Shown in pieces: positions 42,521 through 50,782 of a stretch of DNA of 64,000 bases. Source of the stretch: DASVBE01 sp963770375. Its GTDB lineage: Bacteria > Actinomycetota > Actinomycetes > Streptosporangiales > Streptosporangiaceae. How positions within the stretch are numbered: position 1 is the stretch's first letter; each line of letters begins with the position of its first letter. The position numbers and the translations under genes were made by a program. Where the stretch lies: positions 1 through 64,000 of the forward strand of contig CAVYPM010000017.1 in the NCBI GenBank assembly GCA_963770375.1, written 5' to 3'. Under the pieces are notes generated by a model, which was not told where the DNA came from, ran no database searches, and worked only from the letters and a program-made list of their open reading frames with translations.

Positions 42521-42625
42521 CGGCAGCCTCCTGTGCTCGAGCGCCGGCTCCCGCCTCGGTCGGGCCGCTCTAGCAGGCGGCCCGCCGAGCGAGCGCTCGG
42601 GCCGGGCTCTTCGCGCTGGCGGCCT

Positions 42626-42645
42626 GGCTCGCGCGCCAGCGAGCC
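42626..42645 (-). terminator. Hairpin downstream of the aldo/keto reductase
   Basis: GGCTCGC (42626-42632) and GCGAGCC (42639-42645) form a perfect 7-bp stem with a 6-nt loop, beyond AATTTTTAGGATT in the minus direction. A second stem, CCGAGCG-AG-CGCTCGG, lies about 40 bp further. It probably ends the aldo/keto reductase transcript. Confidence 0.45.
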
Positions 42646-42667
42646 GTAATCCTAAAAATTGATGGTC

Positions 42668-43609
42668 TTACGCGGGCATGAGCTCGTTGATGGCCCTGAG
42701 CTGCTCCTGCGACGGCTCCCAGGCGGCGGCTGCGGCGTTGGCCTTGGCCTGCTCCGGAGTGGTCGCCCCGGCAATGACCGACGTGCAGCCGGGCAGCGCG
42801 GCCAGGCCGCCGATGGCGGCGTCGAGGATCGTGATTCCCTGCTCTTCGCACCAGGCGATCAGGGCCTCGACCCGGTCCAGCTTGGCGTCGGTCACGTACT
42901 CCGGGCGCCCGGCCAGCCGGGAGTTCTCCGGGACCGGCTGGCCGCTCCGGATCTTGCCCGTCAGCAGGCCGTTGGCCAGCGGGAAGAACGGCAGCACGCC
43001 CAGGCCGAAGTGCCGGGCGGCGGGGACGACCTCGTCCTCGGCCGCCCGCTCCAGCAGCGACCAGTGGTTCTGCGCCGAGATGAACGGGACCGCGCCCAGC
43101 TCCCTGGCCACGCAGGCGGCCTCGGCGATCTGCCAGCCGGCGAAGTTCGAGTGACCGAGATAGCGGACCTTGCCCTCGCGGACCAGTTCGCTCAGCGCGG
43201 TCAGGGTCTCCGTGATCGGCGTCGACGGGTCCGGGGTGTGGATCTGGTACAGGTCGATGTAGTCGGTGCGCAGCCGGCGCAGGGACTGCTCGACGGCCCG
43301 GCGGATGTAGGCCCGCCCGCCCTTGGCGCCCGCGGCCGGGCCGTAGCCGAGGTCCGCGGACTGGTTGCCGAACTTGGTGGCCAGCACGACCTGGTCCCGG
43401 CGGCCCTCGAGAACCTCGCCGAGCAGTTCCTCGGAGCGGACCGCGCCGCCGTAGCTGTCGGCCGTGTCCAGCAGCGTTATCCCGGCGTCCAGCGCGGCGT
43501 CGACCACCGCCCGGGTGGCGTCCAGGCCCAGGCGGCGGCCGAAGTTGTTGCAGCCGAGACCGGCCACGGAGACGCGGAGCCCGGAATCGCCGAGTGCCCG
43601 GTAACGCAT
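42668..43609 (-). CDS. Aldo/keto reductase
   Basis: 313 residues, (beta/alpha)8. Catalytic tetrad: Asp and Tyr in ITLLDTADSYGGAVRSEELL, Lys in VVLATKFGN, His in LYQIHTPDPSTPI. Later signatures are VRYLGHSNFAGWQIAEA and SVIAGATTPEQAKANAAAA, the NADP(H)-site. MRYRALGDSGLRVSVAGLGC opens it. General oxidoreductase; may be stress related. Divergent from the XRE gene, across 306 bp that are AT-richer around CATATGCGATATCATGA at about 43750 and otherwise carry no element I recognise. Confidence 0.88.
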   Translation of the reverse strand: MRYRALGDSGLRVSVAGLGCNNFGRRLGLDATRAVVDAALDAGITLLDTADSYGGAVRSEELLGEVLEGRRDQVVLATKFGNQSADLGYGPAAGAKGGRAYIRRAVEQSLRRLRTDYIDLYQIHTPDPSTPITETLTALSELVREGKVRYLGHSNFAGWQIAEAACVARELGAVPFISAQNHWSLLERAAEDEVVPAARHFGLGVLPFFPLANGLLTGKIRSGQPVPENSRLAGRPEYVTDAKLDRVEALIAWCEEQGITILDAAIGGLAALPGCTSVIAGATTPEQAKANAAAAAWEPSQEQLRAINELMPA

Positions 43610-43915
43610 GAAACCGCCTTAGCCTGGTTGGGATGTCACCTGGCGACGATCGTACCGAGCGCCGGCGGCCGGGCCCCCGGCGGCCATGATCCACGTGAGC
43701 AGCGGCCATGATCGACAAATCGGACACGCCGGCAGGCTGGCATGAAATCACATATGCGATATCATGAGGCGGGCTGACTGAATGGGCAAGTTCGTCACGC
43801 AATTGCCTCGGGGAATTGGGCACGAAAGGCACCAGCAGGCCCAGAAATCCGCAGTATGGCCGTCCGCAGCCTGGCACGCTGGTGGCGTGCACTACGGCTG
43901 ATGAAGGAGCGAGAC

Positions 43916-44776
43916 ATGGCAGAAGCGCCAGGCGGGCCAACCGTACTGCGCATCCTGCTGGGAACCCAGTTGCGGAGGCTGCGCGAGGCCCGGGGGGTGA
44001 CCGCGCACGACGCCGCCGTGGCGATCCGGGGATCAGAATCCAAGATCAGCCGCATTGAGCTGGGCCGGAACGCGGTTCGTGAGGTCGACATCGCCGACCT
44101 GCTCAAGCTCTACGGGGTCACCGACCGGACCGAGCGGGAGCAGATCCTGTCCCTGGCCGCCCGGGCCAACCAGCCCGGCTGGTGGCACAACTACCAGGAC
44201 GTGCTGCCCAGCTGGTTCCAGGCGTACGTGGGCCTGGAGGAGGCCGCCGAGTCGATCCGCAGCTATGACATTCAGTTCGTGCCCGGTTTGCTGCAAACCG
44301 AGGCATATGCGAACTGCGTGCTGGCACTCGGCGAATTCTCCCCGGAAGAAACGGAACGGCTGGTATTCCTGCGTAAGGAACGGCAGAAGCGGTTCGCCAG
44401 CGGCAGCCTGCGGCTGACCGCGATCATCGACGAAATGGCCCTGCGCCGCACGGTCGGCGGCGCCGGGGTCATGCGCGGGCAGTTCGAGCACCTGCTCAGC
44501 CTGGTCGACCGGCCCGGCTTCACCCTCCAGGTCACGCCCTTCCCGGTCGGCGCCAACGTGGCCCCGGCCAGCTTCAGCATTCTCCAGTTCGCCACGCCCG
44601 ACCTGCCCGACGTGGTCTACGTCGAGCAGCTGACCAGCGCCCTGTACCTGGACAAGGCTCCGGAGGTGGCGCGGTACGCCGCGGCGATGGACAGGCTCAG
44701 CCAGCTGAGCGCCACGCCCAACGAGTCCGCCAGGATCGTCCAGTCCATGCTCGACAACTTGGAGGGGTCACGATGA
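43916..44776 (+). CDS. XRE/HTH regulator with DUF5753 domain
   Basis: 286 residues. HTH_31-type N-terminus: LGTQLRRLREARGVTAHDAA then SESKISRIELGRNAVREVDI. The DUF5753 C-domain (about residue 80 on) has RANQPGWWHNYQDVLPSWFQ, YVGLEEAAESIRSYDIQFVPGLLQTEAYA (in parts), FVPGLLQTEAYANCVL and LQVTPFPVGANVAPASFSIL. Members sit beside DUF397 genes across Streptomycetales and include WhiJ-like developmental regulators. ATG 43916 with AAGGAG upstream; ATG 43901 is the alternative. The ATGA overlap links it to the DUF397 gene. Confidence 0.85.
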   Translation: MAEAPGGPTVLRILLGTQLRRLREARGVTAHDAAVAIRGSESKISRIELGRNAVREVDIADLLKLYGVTDRTEREQILSLAARANQPGWWHNYQDVLPSWFQAYVGLEEAAESIRSYDIQFVPGLLQTEAYANCVLALGEFSPEETERLVFLRKERQKRFASGSLRLTAIIDEMALRRTVGGAGVMRGQFEHLLSLVDRPGFTLQVTPFPVGANVAPASFSILQFATPDLPDVVYVEQLTSALYLDKAPEVARYAAAMDRLSQLSATPNESARIVQSMLDNLEGSR

Positions 44777-45003
44777 GCATGTACCGCAACGGCATGCCGG
44801 CTGCCGACCTGGCCGGCCTGACCTGGCTGAGGAGCCAGCGCAGCGGGCCGACCGGGGGGAACTGCGTGGAGGTCGCGTTCCTGCCCAGCGGTGAGGTGGC
44901 GATGCGCAACTCCCGGGACCCGGACGGCCCGGCCCTGGTCTTCACCCGGCCGGAGTGGGACGCGTTCCTCGGCGGCGCCGGGGACGGCGAATTCACGTGC
45001 TAG
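44773..45003 (+). CDS. DUF397 family protein
   Basis: 76 residues: LTWLRSQRSGPTGGNCVEVAFL, VAMRNSRDPDGPALVFTRPEWDAFL and GAGDGEF, the DUF397 signature with W, NCVEVA and the R-D-S-x-D motif. It starts in the ATGA overlap at 44773-44776. DUF397 proteins are thought to be small partners of DUF5753 regulators. Its TAG stop is the first base triplet of a repeat fragment. Confidence 0.82.
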   Translation: MSMYRNGMPAADLAGLTWLRSQRSGPTGGNCVEVAFLPSGEVAMRNSRDPDGPALVFTRPEWDAFLGGAGDGEFTC

Positions 45004-45061
45004 CCGCTCGCTGCGGGCCGCTATGCGCGCTGCCGTCCGCTCCTCGCCGCCTCGGACGCTA
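44998..45061. repeat. Fragment of the dispersed repeat
   Basis: GTGCTAGCCGCTCGCTGCGG and GCGCTGCC with CGCTCCTCGCCGCCTCGG match the outer third of the repeat, with several changes; the rest of the repeat is missing. It lies in the gap between two convergent DUF397 genes and overlaps the first gene's stop codon. Confidence 0.65.
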
Positions 45062-45127
45062 CCACAAAGGCCTCTCGGTGCGGGCCTGAGGCCACGCGCC
45101 GGGAGGCCGCCTTATGCCTGGCTACCG

Positions 45128-45337
45128 TCAGCTGGCGGGGAGGTCGAACTCGCCGTTGCGGACCCCGGTCAGGAAGGCGCCCCACTCAGCCTGGTCGAAC
45201 ACGTGCGGGGCCTTGGTCACGTCCTTGGAGTCGCGCAGCGCGACGTGCCCACCGGCAAGGTGAGCCACCTCTACGCAGCCGCCTGCGCTGCACGCCCGGG
45301 CTCTGAACCAGTGGGCACCGCTGAGGTCGGGGGTCAT
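45128..45337 (-). CDS. DUF397 family protein
   Basis: 69 residues: MTPDLSGAHWFRARACSAGG, CVEVAHLAGGHVALRDSKDV and FDQAEWGAFLTGVRNGEFDL, ending LPAS. Same DUF397 pattern (W, CVEVA, RDSKD) as the gene at 44773. ATG 45337 is preferred over ATG 45364, since GAGGA directly precedes it. It follows the DUF5753 gene in the same orientation with 30 bp between them and so mirrors the 43916-45003 pair. Confidence 0.78.
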   Translation of the reverse strand: MTPDLSGAHWFRARACSAGGCVEVAHLAGGHVALRDSKDVTKAPHVFDQAEWGAFLTGVRNGEFDLPAS

Positions 45338-45367
45338 TCCTCTTTCCTCTCTCCTGGGTTGCATTGA

Positions 45368-46231
45368 TCACGAGACCTGGCTGGCGTGCTTAATGATCAG
45401 GTCCGTGGAGTCGGCCGGCGACATTGCCACCGCCCGGAGCAGGTCAAAGGTTTCGGAACAGGCGCGGACTTCCCGGTCCCGCTCGAGATATGCGTTACCG
45501 GCGACGCTTTCGGAGTACACCACATCGGGGTCGTAGCGCTCGGGGAATTCGATAATGGTGAACGGCCCGTTCAGCGACGGATGCGGGCCGGCCGTGAAAG
45601 GCAGCACCTGCAGGGTGACGTTGGACCACGTACTTGCGTCGGCCAGGTGGTCAAGCTGCTCGCGCATGACCTCGGGCGGGCCCATGGACCGCCACAGGAC
45701 CGACTCGTCGATGATCAGCCACAGCTGCAGCGGGTCCACCTCGCGCCGCAGGGCCTCCTGCCGGTGCATCCGCACGGTCACCAGCCGGTCGATCTCCCCG
45801 GTGGACAGCTTCCGGCGCGCTTGGGCCAGGACCGCCCGGGCGTACCGCTCGGTCTGCAGCAGGCCGTGCAGGACCAGCGACTCGAACGCGCGCAGCGAGG
45901 AGGCCTCGGCCTCCAGGCCGACATAGATCCCGAACCCGGTGGGCAGCAGGTCCTCGTACGCGGCCCACCAGCCCTTACGGTGCCCCTCGCGGGCCATGTC
46001 GATCAGTACCTGCCGCTGACCGGGGTCCTCGACCCCGTACAGCTTCAGCATCTCGCTGAGGTAGGCCGACCGGGTCGGGGCCTTGCCGGTCTCGATCCGC
46101 GACAGCGTGGAGGGCGCCACGCCGAGCTGCTCGGCGACCTCCTCGAGCTTGATGGAGTTCGCCTCGCGCAGGCGCCGTAACTCGGTGCCCAGCCGCCGGC
46201 GGCGGACCGTTGGGCCGATCGATGCGGTCAT
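45368..46231 (-). CDS. XRE/HTH regulator with DUF5753 domain
   Basis: 287 residues. N-terminal HTH: RRLGTELRRLREANSIKLEE, AEQLGVAPSTLSRIETGKAP. DUF5753: REGHRKGWWAAYEDLLPTGF, YVGLEAEASSLRAFESLVLHGLLQTERYA (in parts), VTVRMHRQEALRRE and LQVLPFTAGPHPSLNGPFTI. GGAGGACACG precedes ATG 46231. Paralogous to, but clearly diverged from, the gene at 43916. In such pairs the HTH protein acts as regulator of the DUF397 partner. It is divergent from the HATPase gene. Confidence 0.85.
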   Translation of the reverse strand: MTASIGPTVRRRRLGTELRRLREANSIKLEEVAEQLGVAPSTLSRIETGKAPTRSAYLSEMLKLYGVEDPGQRQVLIDMAREGHRKGWWAAYEDLLPTGFGIYVGLEAEASSLRAFESLVLHGLLQTERYARAVLAQARRKLSTGEIDRLVTVRMHRQEALRREVDPLQLWLIIDESVLWRSMGPPEVMREQLDHLADASTWSNVTLQVLPFTAGPHPSLNGPFTIIEFPERYDPDVVYSESVAGNAYLERDREVRACSETFDLLRAVAMSPADSTDLIIKHASQVS

Positions 46232-46493
46232 CGTGTCCTCCCCCCGGAAAGCGGTGCGGCGGCAGCACGGCCCGGGCAGACCCGTCTCCCCCGGCACCGC
46301 ACCTCGCGGAAGTGCGACCAACATACCGGAAATACGAGACGCCCTGAGATCCCAATTGAGATTTCGTGAGGTCAATGTTCGCCACGCACTTGCGTGCCGT
46401 GCACTCCCGCCGCCATCATGGGATCGCGCAGCAAACGGGTGGGATTGCACGGTACCGGCTTGATCATTACCGCCGGAAAAGCCGTAACAGGGA

Positions 46494-46521
46494 CCATTAT
46501 CCGGACATGTCCGGATAATGG
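46494..46521. promoter_or_regulatory. 28-bp perfect palindrome upstream of the HATPase gene
   Basis: The two 14-base halves (CCATTATCCGGACA and its complement) are perfect over 28 bp with no spacer, ending 22 bp before ATG 46544. The flanking bases (A and C) do not extend it. As DNA it is an ideal dimer operator; as RNA it would form a very stable hairpin immediately before the ribosome site. It lies in the 312-bp gap between two divergent genes. A TGAGAT direct repeat is near 46346. Confidence 0.75.
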
Positions 46522-46543
46522 CGGGGAGGGGAGCAAACCCGTC

Positions 46544-46996
46544 ATGGCTACCACGACCACTGCTGCCAGCGACGCGACCGTGGAGCTGGCCATGATGGCA
46601 GGCGGCACCGTCTTAGCCAGCCTGACCGTTCCTGGCCATCCCGAGCAGGTGGCGGGGGTACGCCGGTTCGTGCGGCGGATGGTCGGCGACGCCAGCCCGA
46701 TGGCCGACACCGCGGTGCTGCTGGTGTCGGAACTGGCCACCAATGCGGTGCTGCACAGCGCTTCTGGCCAGCCCGGCGGGTCGGCCACCGTACTGATCAC
46801 CGAGATCGGCGGCGGGGTACGGGTGGAGGTAGCCGACGAGGGCTCCGATCAGTCCGCGCCGGCCGTCCGGGGCGACATCTACGCGTCCGAGGGACATGGC
46901 CTGTTCCTCGTGCAGTCGCTGGCCGATCAGTGGGGCTACGTGCGGGACGAGACCGGCACCACGGTCTGGTTCTGGCTGGGCTACCCGGCCGGCTGA
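46544..46996 (+). CDS. RsbW-like histidine-kinase-type ATPase (anti-sigma factor candidate)
   Basis: 150 residues, HATPase_c_2/GHKL. N-box: VLLVSELATNAVLHSASG; G1: VRVEVADEGSD; G2: ASEGHGLFLVQSLADQWGY. A ~30-residue N-terminal tail precedes VRRFVRRMVGDASPM. In Actinobacteria these small soluble ATPases are regulators that phosphorylate or bind anti-anti-sigma partners; no partner is adjacent here. ATG 46544 with GGGGAGGGGAG is strong. The perfect palindrome just upstream may be its operator. Confidence 0.82.
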   Translation: MATTTTAASDATVELAMMAGGTVLASLTVPGHPEQVAGVRRFVRRMVGDASPMADTAVLLVSELATNAVLHSASGQPGGSATVLITEIGGGVRVEVADEGSDQSAPAVRGDIYASEGHGLFLVQSLADQWGYVRDETGTTVWFWLGYPAG

Positions 46997-47048
46997 GGAC
47001 CGGCGCGGCCGGCGCTCGGCCGCCTGGGCCGGTGCTCGCCCGCCGCGC

Positions 47049-48488
47049 CTAGGAGCGCCGGCCCGCCGCAGTACCCGAGCGGCCCCCGGACCGTGACTTC
47101 CCGGCCCGCTTCTCCCGCAGCCTCATGGTCACCTGGACCGGGCTGCCCTCGAAACCGAACTCCTCGCGCAGCCGCCGTTCGACGAACCGGCGGTAGCCGG
47201 CCTGCAGGAAGCCGGACGTGAACAGCACGAAATGCGGCGGCCGGATCCCGGCCTGGGTAGCGAACAGGATCTTCGGCTGGCGGCCGCCGCGGACCGGCGG
47301 CGGCGTGGCCGCCACCAGGGCGGTCAGCCAGGCGTTCAGCCTGCCGGTCGGCACCCGGGTGTCCCAGCCCGCCAGGGCCCGTTCCAGGGCGGGCACCAGC
47401 CGGTCGGTATGCCAGCCGGTGGCCGCGGAGATGTTCACCCGCGGCGCCCACCGGGCGCTGTGCAGCTGGCGGTCGATCTCCTTGTCCAGGAACAGCCGGC
47501 GGTCCTCGTCGACCAGGTCCCACTTGTTGTAGGCGATGATCAGCGCCCGGCCCGCCTCGATGACCATGGAGATGATGCGCAGGTCCTGCTCGGTGAGCGG
47601 CTCGCTGGCGTCGATCATCACCACCGCCACCTCGGCCCGCTCCAGGGCCCGCTCGGTGCGCAGCGCGGCGAAGTAGTCCGCGCCCTGCGTCTCGCGGACC
47701 CGGCGCCGGATGCCAGCGGTGTCCACGAACCGCCAGGTGGTCCCGCCCAGCTCGATGAGCTCGTCGACCGGGTCCCTGGTGGTGCCGGCGGTGGCGTCGA
47801 CCAGCACCCGCTCCTGCCCGGCCAGCTTGTTCAGCAGGCTGGACTTGCCCACGTTCGGCCGGCCGATCAGGGCCACCCGGCGCGGCCCGCCCGCCTCGCC
47901 CAGCAGCTCGGCCGGGGCCTCCGGCAGCGCGTCCAGCACCAGGTCGAGGAGGTCGCCGCTGCCGCGCCCGTGCAGCGCGCTGACCGGGCTGGGCTCGCCC
48001 AGGCCGAGCGACCACAGCGAGGTGGCGGCGGACTCCCCCGGCGCGTCGTCGACCTTGTTGGCGGCCAGCACAACCGGCTTGCCGGACCGGCGCAGCACGG
48101 CGGCGACCGCGTCGTCCGCGTCGGTCACCCCGACCACCGCGTCGACCACGAACAGGACGGCGTCGGCCGCGTCCACGGCCACCCTCGCCTGGGCGGCGAC
48201 CCGTGCGGCCAGCGAGGCGGTGCCTTCCACGGCCGGCTCCCAGCCGCCGGTGTCGACCAGCGTGAACGCCCGGCCGCGCCAGTTGGCGTCGTAGGTGACC
48301 CGGTCGCGGGTCACCCCCGGGACGTCCTGAACCACCGCCTGGCGGCTGCCGAGGATCCGGTTGACCAGCGTGGACTTGCCCACGTTGGGGCGGCCGACGA
48401 CGGCCACCACGGGCGCGGGGCCGTCGGCCGGGGCGCTTTCCGCGTCAGCGCCGGGCGGGAAGGCCTCCGGCGGGGTCAGGCCGTCCAT
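47049..48488 (-). CDS. der: Ribosome-associated GTPase Der (EngA)
   Basis: 479 residues with the double GTPase fold of Der. First G domain: VVAVVGRPNVGKSTLVNRIL, GVTRDRV, DTGGWEP, NKVD. Second: VALIGRPNVGKSSLLNKLAG, TTRDPVDEL, DTAGIRRRV, NKWDLV. The KH-like C-domain ends FGFEGSPVQVTMRLREK. Needed for 50S ribosome maturation. ATG 48488 gives a short acidic N-tail. It overlaps cmk, its usual partner, by 13 bp, in the conserved cmk-der order. Confidence 0.93.
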   Translation of the reverse strand: MDGLTPPEAFPPGADAESAPADGPAPVVAVVGRPNVGKSTLVNRILGSRQAVVQDVPGVTRDRVTYDANWRGRAFTLVDTGGWEPAVEGTASLAARVAAQARVAVDAADAVLFVVDAVVGVTDADDAVAAVLRRSGKPVVLAANKVDDAPGESAATSLWSLGLGEPSPVSALHGRGSGDLLDLVLDALPEAPAELLGEAGGPRRVALIGRPNVGKSSLLNKLAGQERVLVDATAGTTRDPVDELIELGGTTWRFVDTAGIRRRVRETQGADYFAALRTERALERAEVAVVMIDASEPLTEQDLRIISMVIEAGRALIIAYNKWDLVDEDRRLFLDKEIDRQLHSARWAPRVNISAATGWHTDRLVPALERALAGWDTRVPTGRLNAWLTALVAATPPPVRGGRQPKILFATQAGIRPPHFVLFTSGFLQAGYRRFVERRLREEFGFEGSPVQVTMRLREKRAGKSRSGGRSGTAAGRRS

Positions 48489-49186
48489 ACCGCCCCCGCG
48501 CAAGCCGTGGCCAGGGCCACGATCCGGGCAACAACCTCGGCCAGGGACAGCCCGGTCGAGTCGATCTCCACCGCGTCGGCCGCCATCGCCGACTGGGCGG
48601 CGTCCCGCTGGTCCCGGCGGGCCTGATCGGCCTCGGTCTGCGCGGCGCTGACCGGCGGGCCGCCCGCCATCTCGGCGGTGCGCCGCAGCGCACGGACCGC
48701 GGCGCTGGCCGTCAGGTACACCTTGACCGGCGCCTCCGGGGCGACCACGGTGCCGATGTCGCGGCCCTCGGCCACGATCCCGCGGCCGGCGGCCAGCGCG
48801 GCCGCGATGATCTGCCGCTGCTGGGCGATGAGCTGGGTGCGCACGGCCGGGACCGAGGCCACGGCGCTGACCGCGCTGGACACCTCGCGGGTGCGGATCG
48901 GCCCGGCCACGTCGGCGCCGCCGGCCCGGATCGCCGGGGCGGCCGGGTCGGTGCCGGGCTCGATGGCCGGCCCGGGCAGGAACGCGGCGACCGCGGCGGG
49001 GCTGCTCACGTCCACCCCGGCCTGCAGCGCCATCCAGGTCAGCGCCCGGTACATGGCCCCGGTGTCGAGATACCGCAGCTGCAGGGCGCGGGCCGCGCCG
49101 CGGGCCGCGCTGGACTTGCCGGAGCCCGCCGGGCCGTCCACGGCGATGACGAGACCCGGGTGCGGCGCGCGCGTCGATTCGGTCAC
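48476..49186 (-). CDS. cmk: Cytidylate kinase
   Basis: 236 residues. P-loop VIAVDGPAGSGKSSAARGAA, CMP-binding YLDTGAMYRALTWMALQ, IVAEGRDIGTVVAPEAPVKV, LID region RALRRTAEMAGG and a C-terminal STGLSLAEVVARIVALA. It makes CDP/dCDP from CMP/dCMP. GTG 49186 is the probable start (VTESTRAP); upstream frames are not conserved. It lies between tyrA and der, as usual in Actinobacteria. Confidence 0.92.
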   Translation of the reverse strand: MTESTRAPHPGLVIAVDGPAGSGKSSAARGAARALQLRYLDTGAMYRALTWMALQAGVDVSSPAAVAAFLPGPAIEPGTDPAAPAIRAGGADVAGPIRTREVSSAVSAVASVPAVRTQLIAQQRQIIAAALAAGRGIVAEGRDIGTVVAPEAPVKVYLTASAAVRALRRTAEMAGGPPVSAAQTEADQARRDQRDAAQSAMAADAVEIDSTGLSLAEVVARIVALATACAGAVWTA

Positions 49187-49206
49187 GGAGGCGATGTTAC
49201 CGGCGA

Positions 49207-50361
49207 TCAGCTCAGCGCCCGGACGGGCCAGCCGCCCGCGGTGAGCGCCGCGGCCAGCGGGCCGGCGGCGTCGGGACGGACCGACAGCGCCACGGCGCCG
49301 GACGGGCGGCCGCGGGAGTGCTCGATCCGCACGTCCTCGATGTTGATGCCAGCCTCGCCCGCGGCGGTGAACAGCCGGGCCAGCTCGCCGGGCTGGTCGC
49401 CGATGACGGCCTGGACCACCGCGTAGTGCGGGGCCGGGCCGCCCTGCTTGCCGGGGATCCTGGCCACCCCGGCGCCGCCCCGCTCCAGCAGGCCGGTCAC
49501 CCGCTTGGCCGCGTCCTCGTCGCCGCCGGCCAGGCTGGCCAGGGCGGCGGCCGCTTCCATCAGGTCGCTGGCGATCGCGGGCAGCACCTCGGCGGCGTGC
49601 GCCGCGTTGGCGGCCAGGATCTGGGTCCACAGCGCGGTGTCGCTGCCCGCGATCCTGGTCACGTCGCGAAGGCCCTGGCCGGCCAGGGCCAGCGCGTCAC
49701 CGGCGGCCAGCTCCAGCCGGGCCGCCATGGCCGCGGAGACCAGGTGGGGCACGTGCGAGATCAGGGCCACCCAGCGGTCGTGGTCCGCGGCCGCCATCCG
49801 GGCCGGCTGCGCGCCGCAGGCCATCGCCAGCGCGGTGACCGCCTGGACGGCGCCGGCTGCGGCGGACGGGTCCGGGCAGACCGCCCAGGGCCGGTCGAGG
49901 AACAGCTCGGCGCGGGCCGCGGCGGGCCCGGACCGTTCCCGGCCGGCGATGGGGTGCCCGGGCACGTAGCTGGACAGGTCGCAGCCGAGCGCACGGGCGG
50001 CCAGCAGCGGCTGTTCCTTGACGCTGGCTACATCGGTGTAGGTGCGGGCCAGGCCGCGGCGCTGGGCGCCGGCCAGCGCGGCGCCGACAGCTTCGGGGGG
50101 CATGGCCAGCACGGCCAGGTCGGCCGGACCGCCGGGCGGCCCGTCCGGCGGCAGCTCGCGGCCCGCGCCCAGGCCGGCCGCGAACCGGGCGGTGGCCGGG
50201 TCACGGTCGGCGAGCCAGACCTCGGCGCCGCGTTCCCGCATGGCGAGCGCGACGGAGGTGCCGATCAGGCCGGTTCCGATGATCACCAGCCGCCGGGGCT
50301 CGCCCGGGATGGCGCCGGCCGGCGGGAGCCCGGCCGCGGGGCCGGTCACTGAGCCGGTCAC
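49207..50361 (-). CDS. tyrA: Prephenate dehydrogenase with ACT domain
   Basis: 384 residues. NAD-binding LVIIGTGLIGTSVALAMRER, TYTDVASVKEQPLLAARALG, GHPIAGRERSGPAAARAELF, CGAQPARMAAADHDRWVALI (with the HD motif), the helical dehydrogenase domain and a C-terminal ACT domain (GDQPGELARLFTAAGEAGI, NIEDVRIEHSRG). It converts prephenate to 4-hydroxyphenylpyruvate; the ACT domain suggests Tyr feedback. GTG 50361 overlaps the aroH stop (GTGA). Confidence 0.92.
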   Translation of the reverse strand: MTGSVTGPAAGLPPAGAIPGEPRRLVIIGTGLIGTSVALAMRERGAEVWLADRDPATARFAAGLGAGRELPPDGPPGGPADLAVLAMPPEAVGAALAGAQRRGLARTYTDVASVKEQPLLAARALGCDLSSYVPGHPIAGRERSGPAAARAELFLDRPWAVCPDPSAAAGAVQAVTALAMACGAQPARMAAADHDRWVALISHVPHLVSAAMAARLELAAGDALALAGQGLRDVTRIAGSDTALWTQILAANAAHAAEVLPAIASDLMEAAAALASLAGGDEDAAKRVTGLLERGGAGVARIPGKQGGPAPHYAVVQAVIGDQPGELARLFTAAGEAGINIEDVRIEHSRGRPSGAVALSVRPDAAGPLAAALTAGGWPVRALS

Positions 50362-50720
50362 TGGGCGATGTCCAGCCGCAGCGCGCTGGCGCCGCGCAGG
50401 TAGACGTGCTGCACCTGGTCGCGGGGCCGGCTGGTGTTGACGTGCATCATCAGCCGGACGACCCGGGGCATCGACCCGGGCACGTCCATTTCCACCGCGC
50501 ACAGCAGCGGGACGTCCTCGAAGCCGAGCTTGCGGGCGGCCAGTGCGGGGAACTCCGCGGTCAGGTCGCCGGTCGCGGTGAACAGCACGCTGATCACGTT
50601 CTCCGTGGTCAGCGCGTTGCGGTTCATCACCTCCGAGACGAGCTCCGAGGTGCCCGTCAGGATGTCGTCCCGGCTGACGCCGTCCAGCTGGATCGCGCCG
50701 CGGATCGCCCGGACCGTCAT
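50358..50720 (-). CDS. aroH: Chorismate mutase, AroH type
   Basis: 120 residues, AroH-type trimer. VRAIRGAIQLDGVSRDDIL at the start (Arg7-like), NRNALTTENVISVLFTATGDLTAEFPA (in parts), and VRLMMHVNTSRPRDQVQHVYLRGA with the conserved Arg near residue 92. It converts chorismate to prephenate, next to tyrA, so both steps of tyrosine synthesis are coupled. ATG 50720. The rluB-type gene lies 62 bp away on the same strand. Confidence 0.93.
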   Translation of the reverse strand: MTVRAIRGAIQLDGVSRDDILTGTSELVSEVMNRNALTTENVISVLFTATGDLTAEFPALAARKLGFEDVPLLCAVEMDVPGSMPRVVRLMMHVNTSRPRDQVQHVYLRGASALRLDIAQ

Positions 50721-50782
50721 CTCTCCCCTTCCGCTTACCTTCCCAGTACCGCTTTCGTACGGCCTGCCCGCATCTCGGCAGG

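Noticed and set aside
42570..42660. Another copy of the dispersed repeat near 42.6 kb
   Set aside because: Shares GAGCGAGCGCTCGG-like words, but the ordered core blocks are missing; it is a pair of hairpins.
45128..45371. Alternative start giving MQPRREERG before the DUF397
   Set aside because: The ATG at 45337 has GAGGA placed directly before it, and the extra residues are not DUF397-like.
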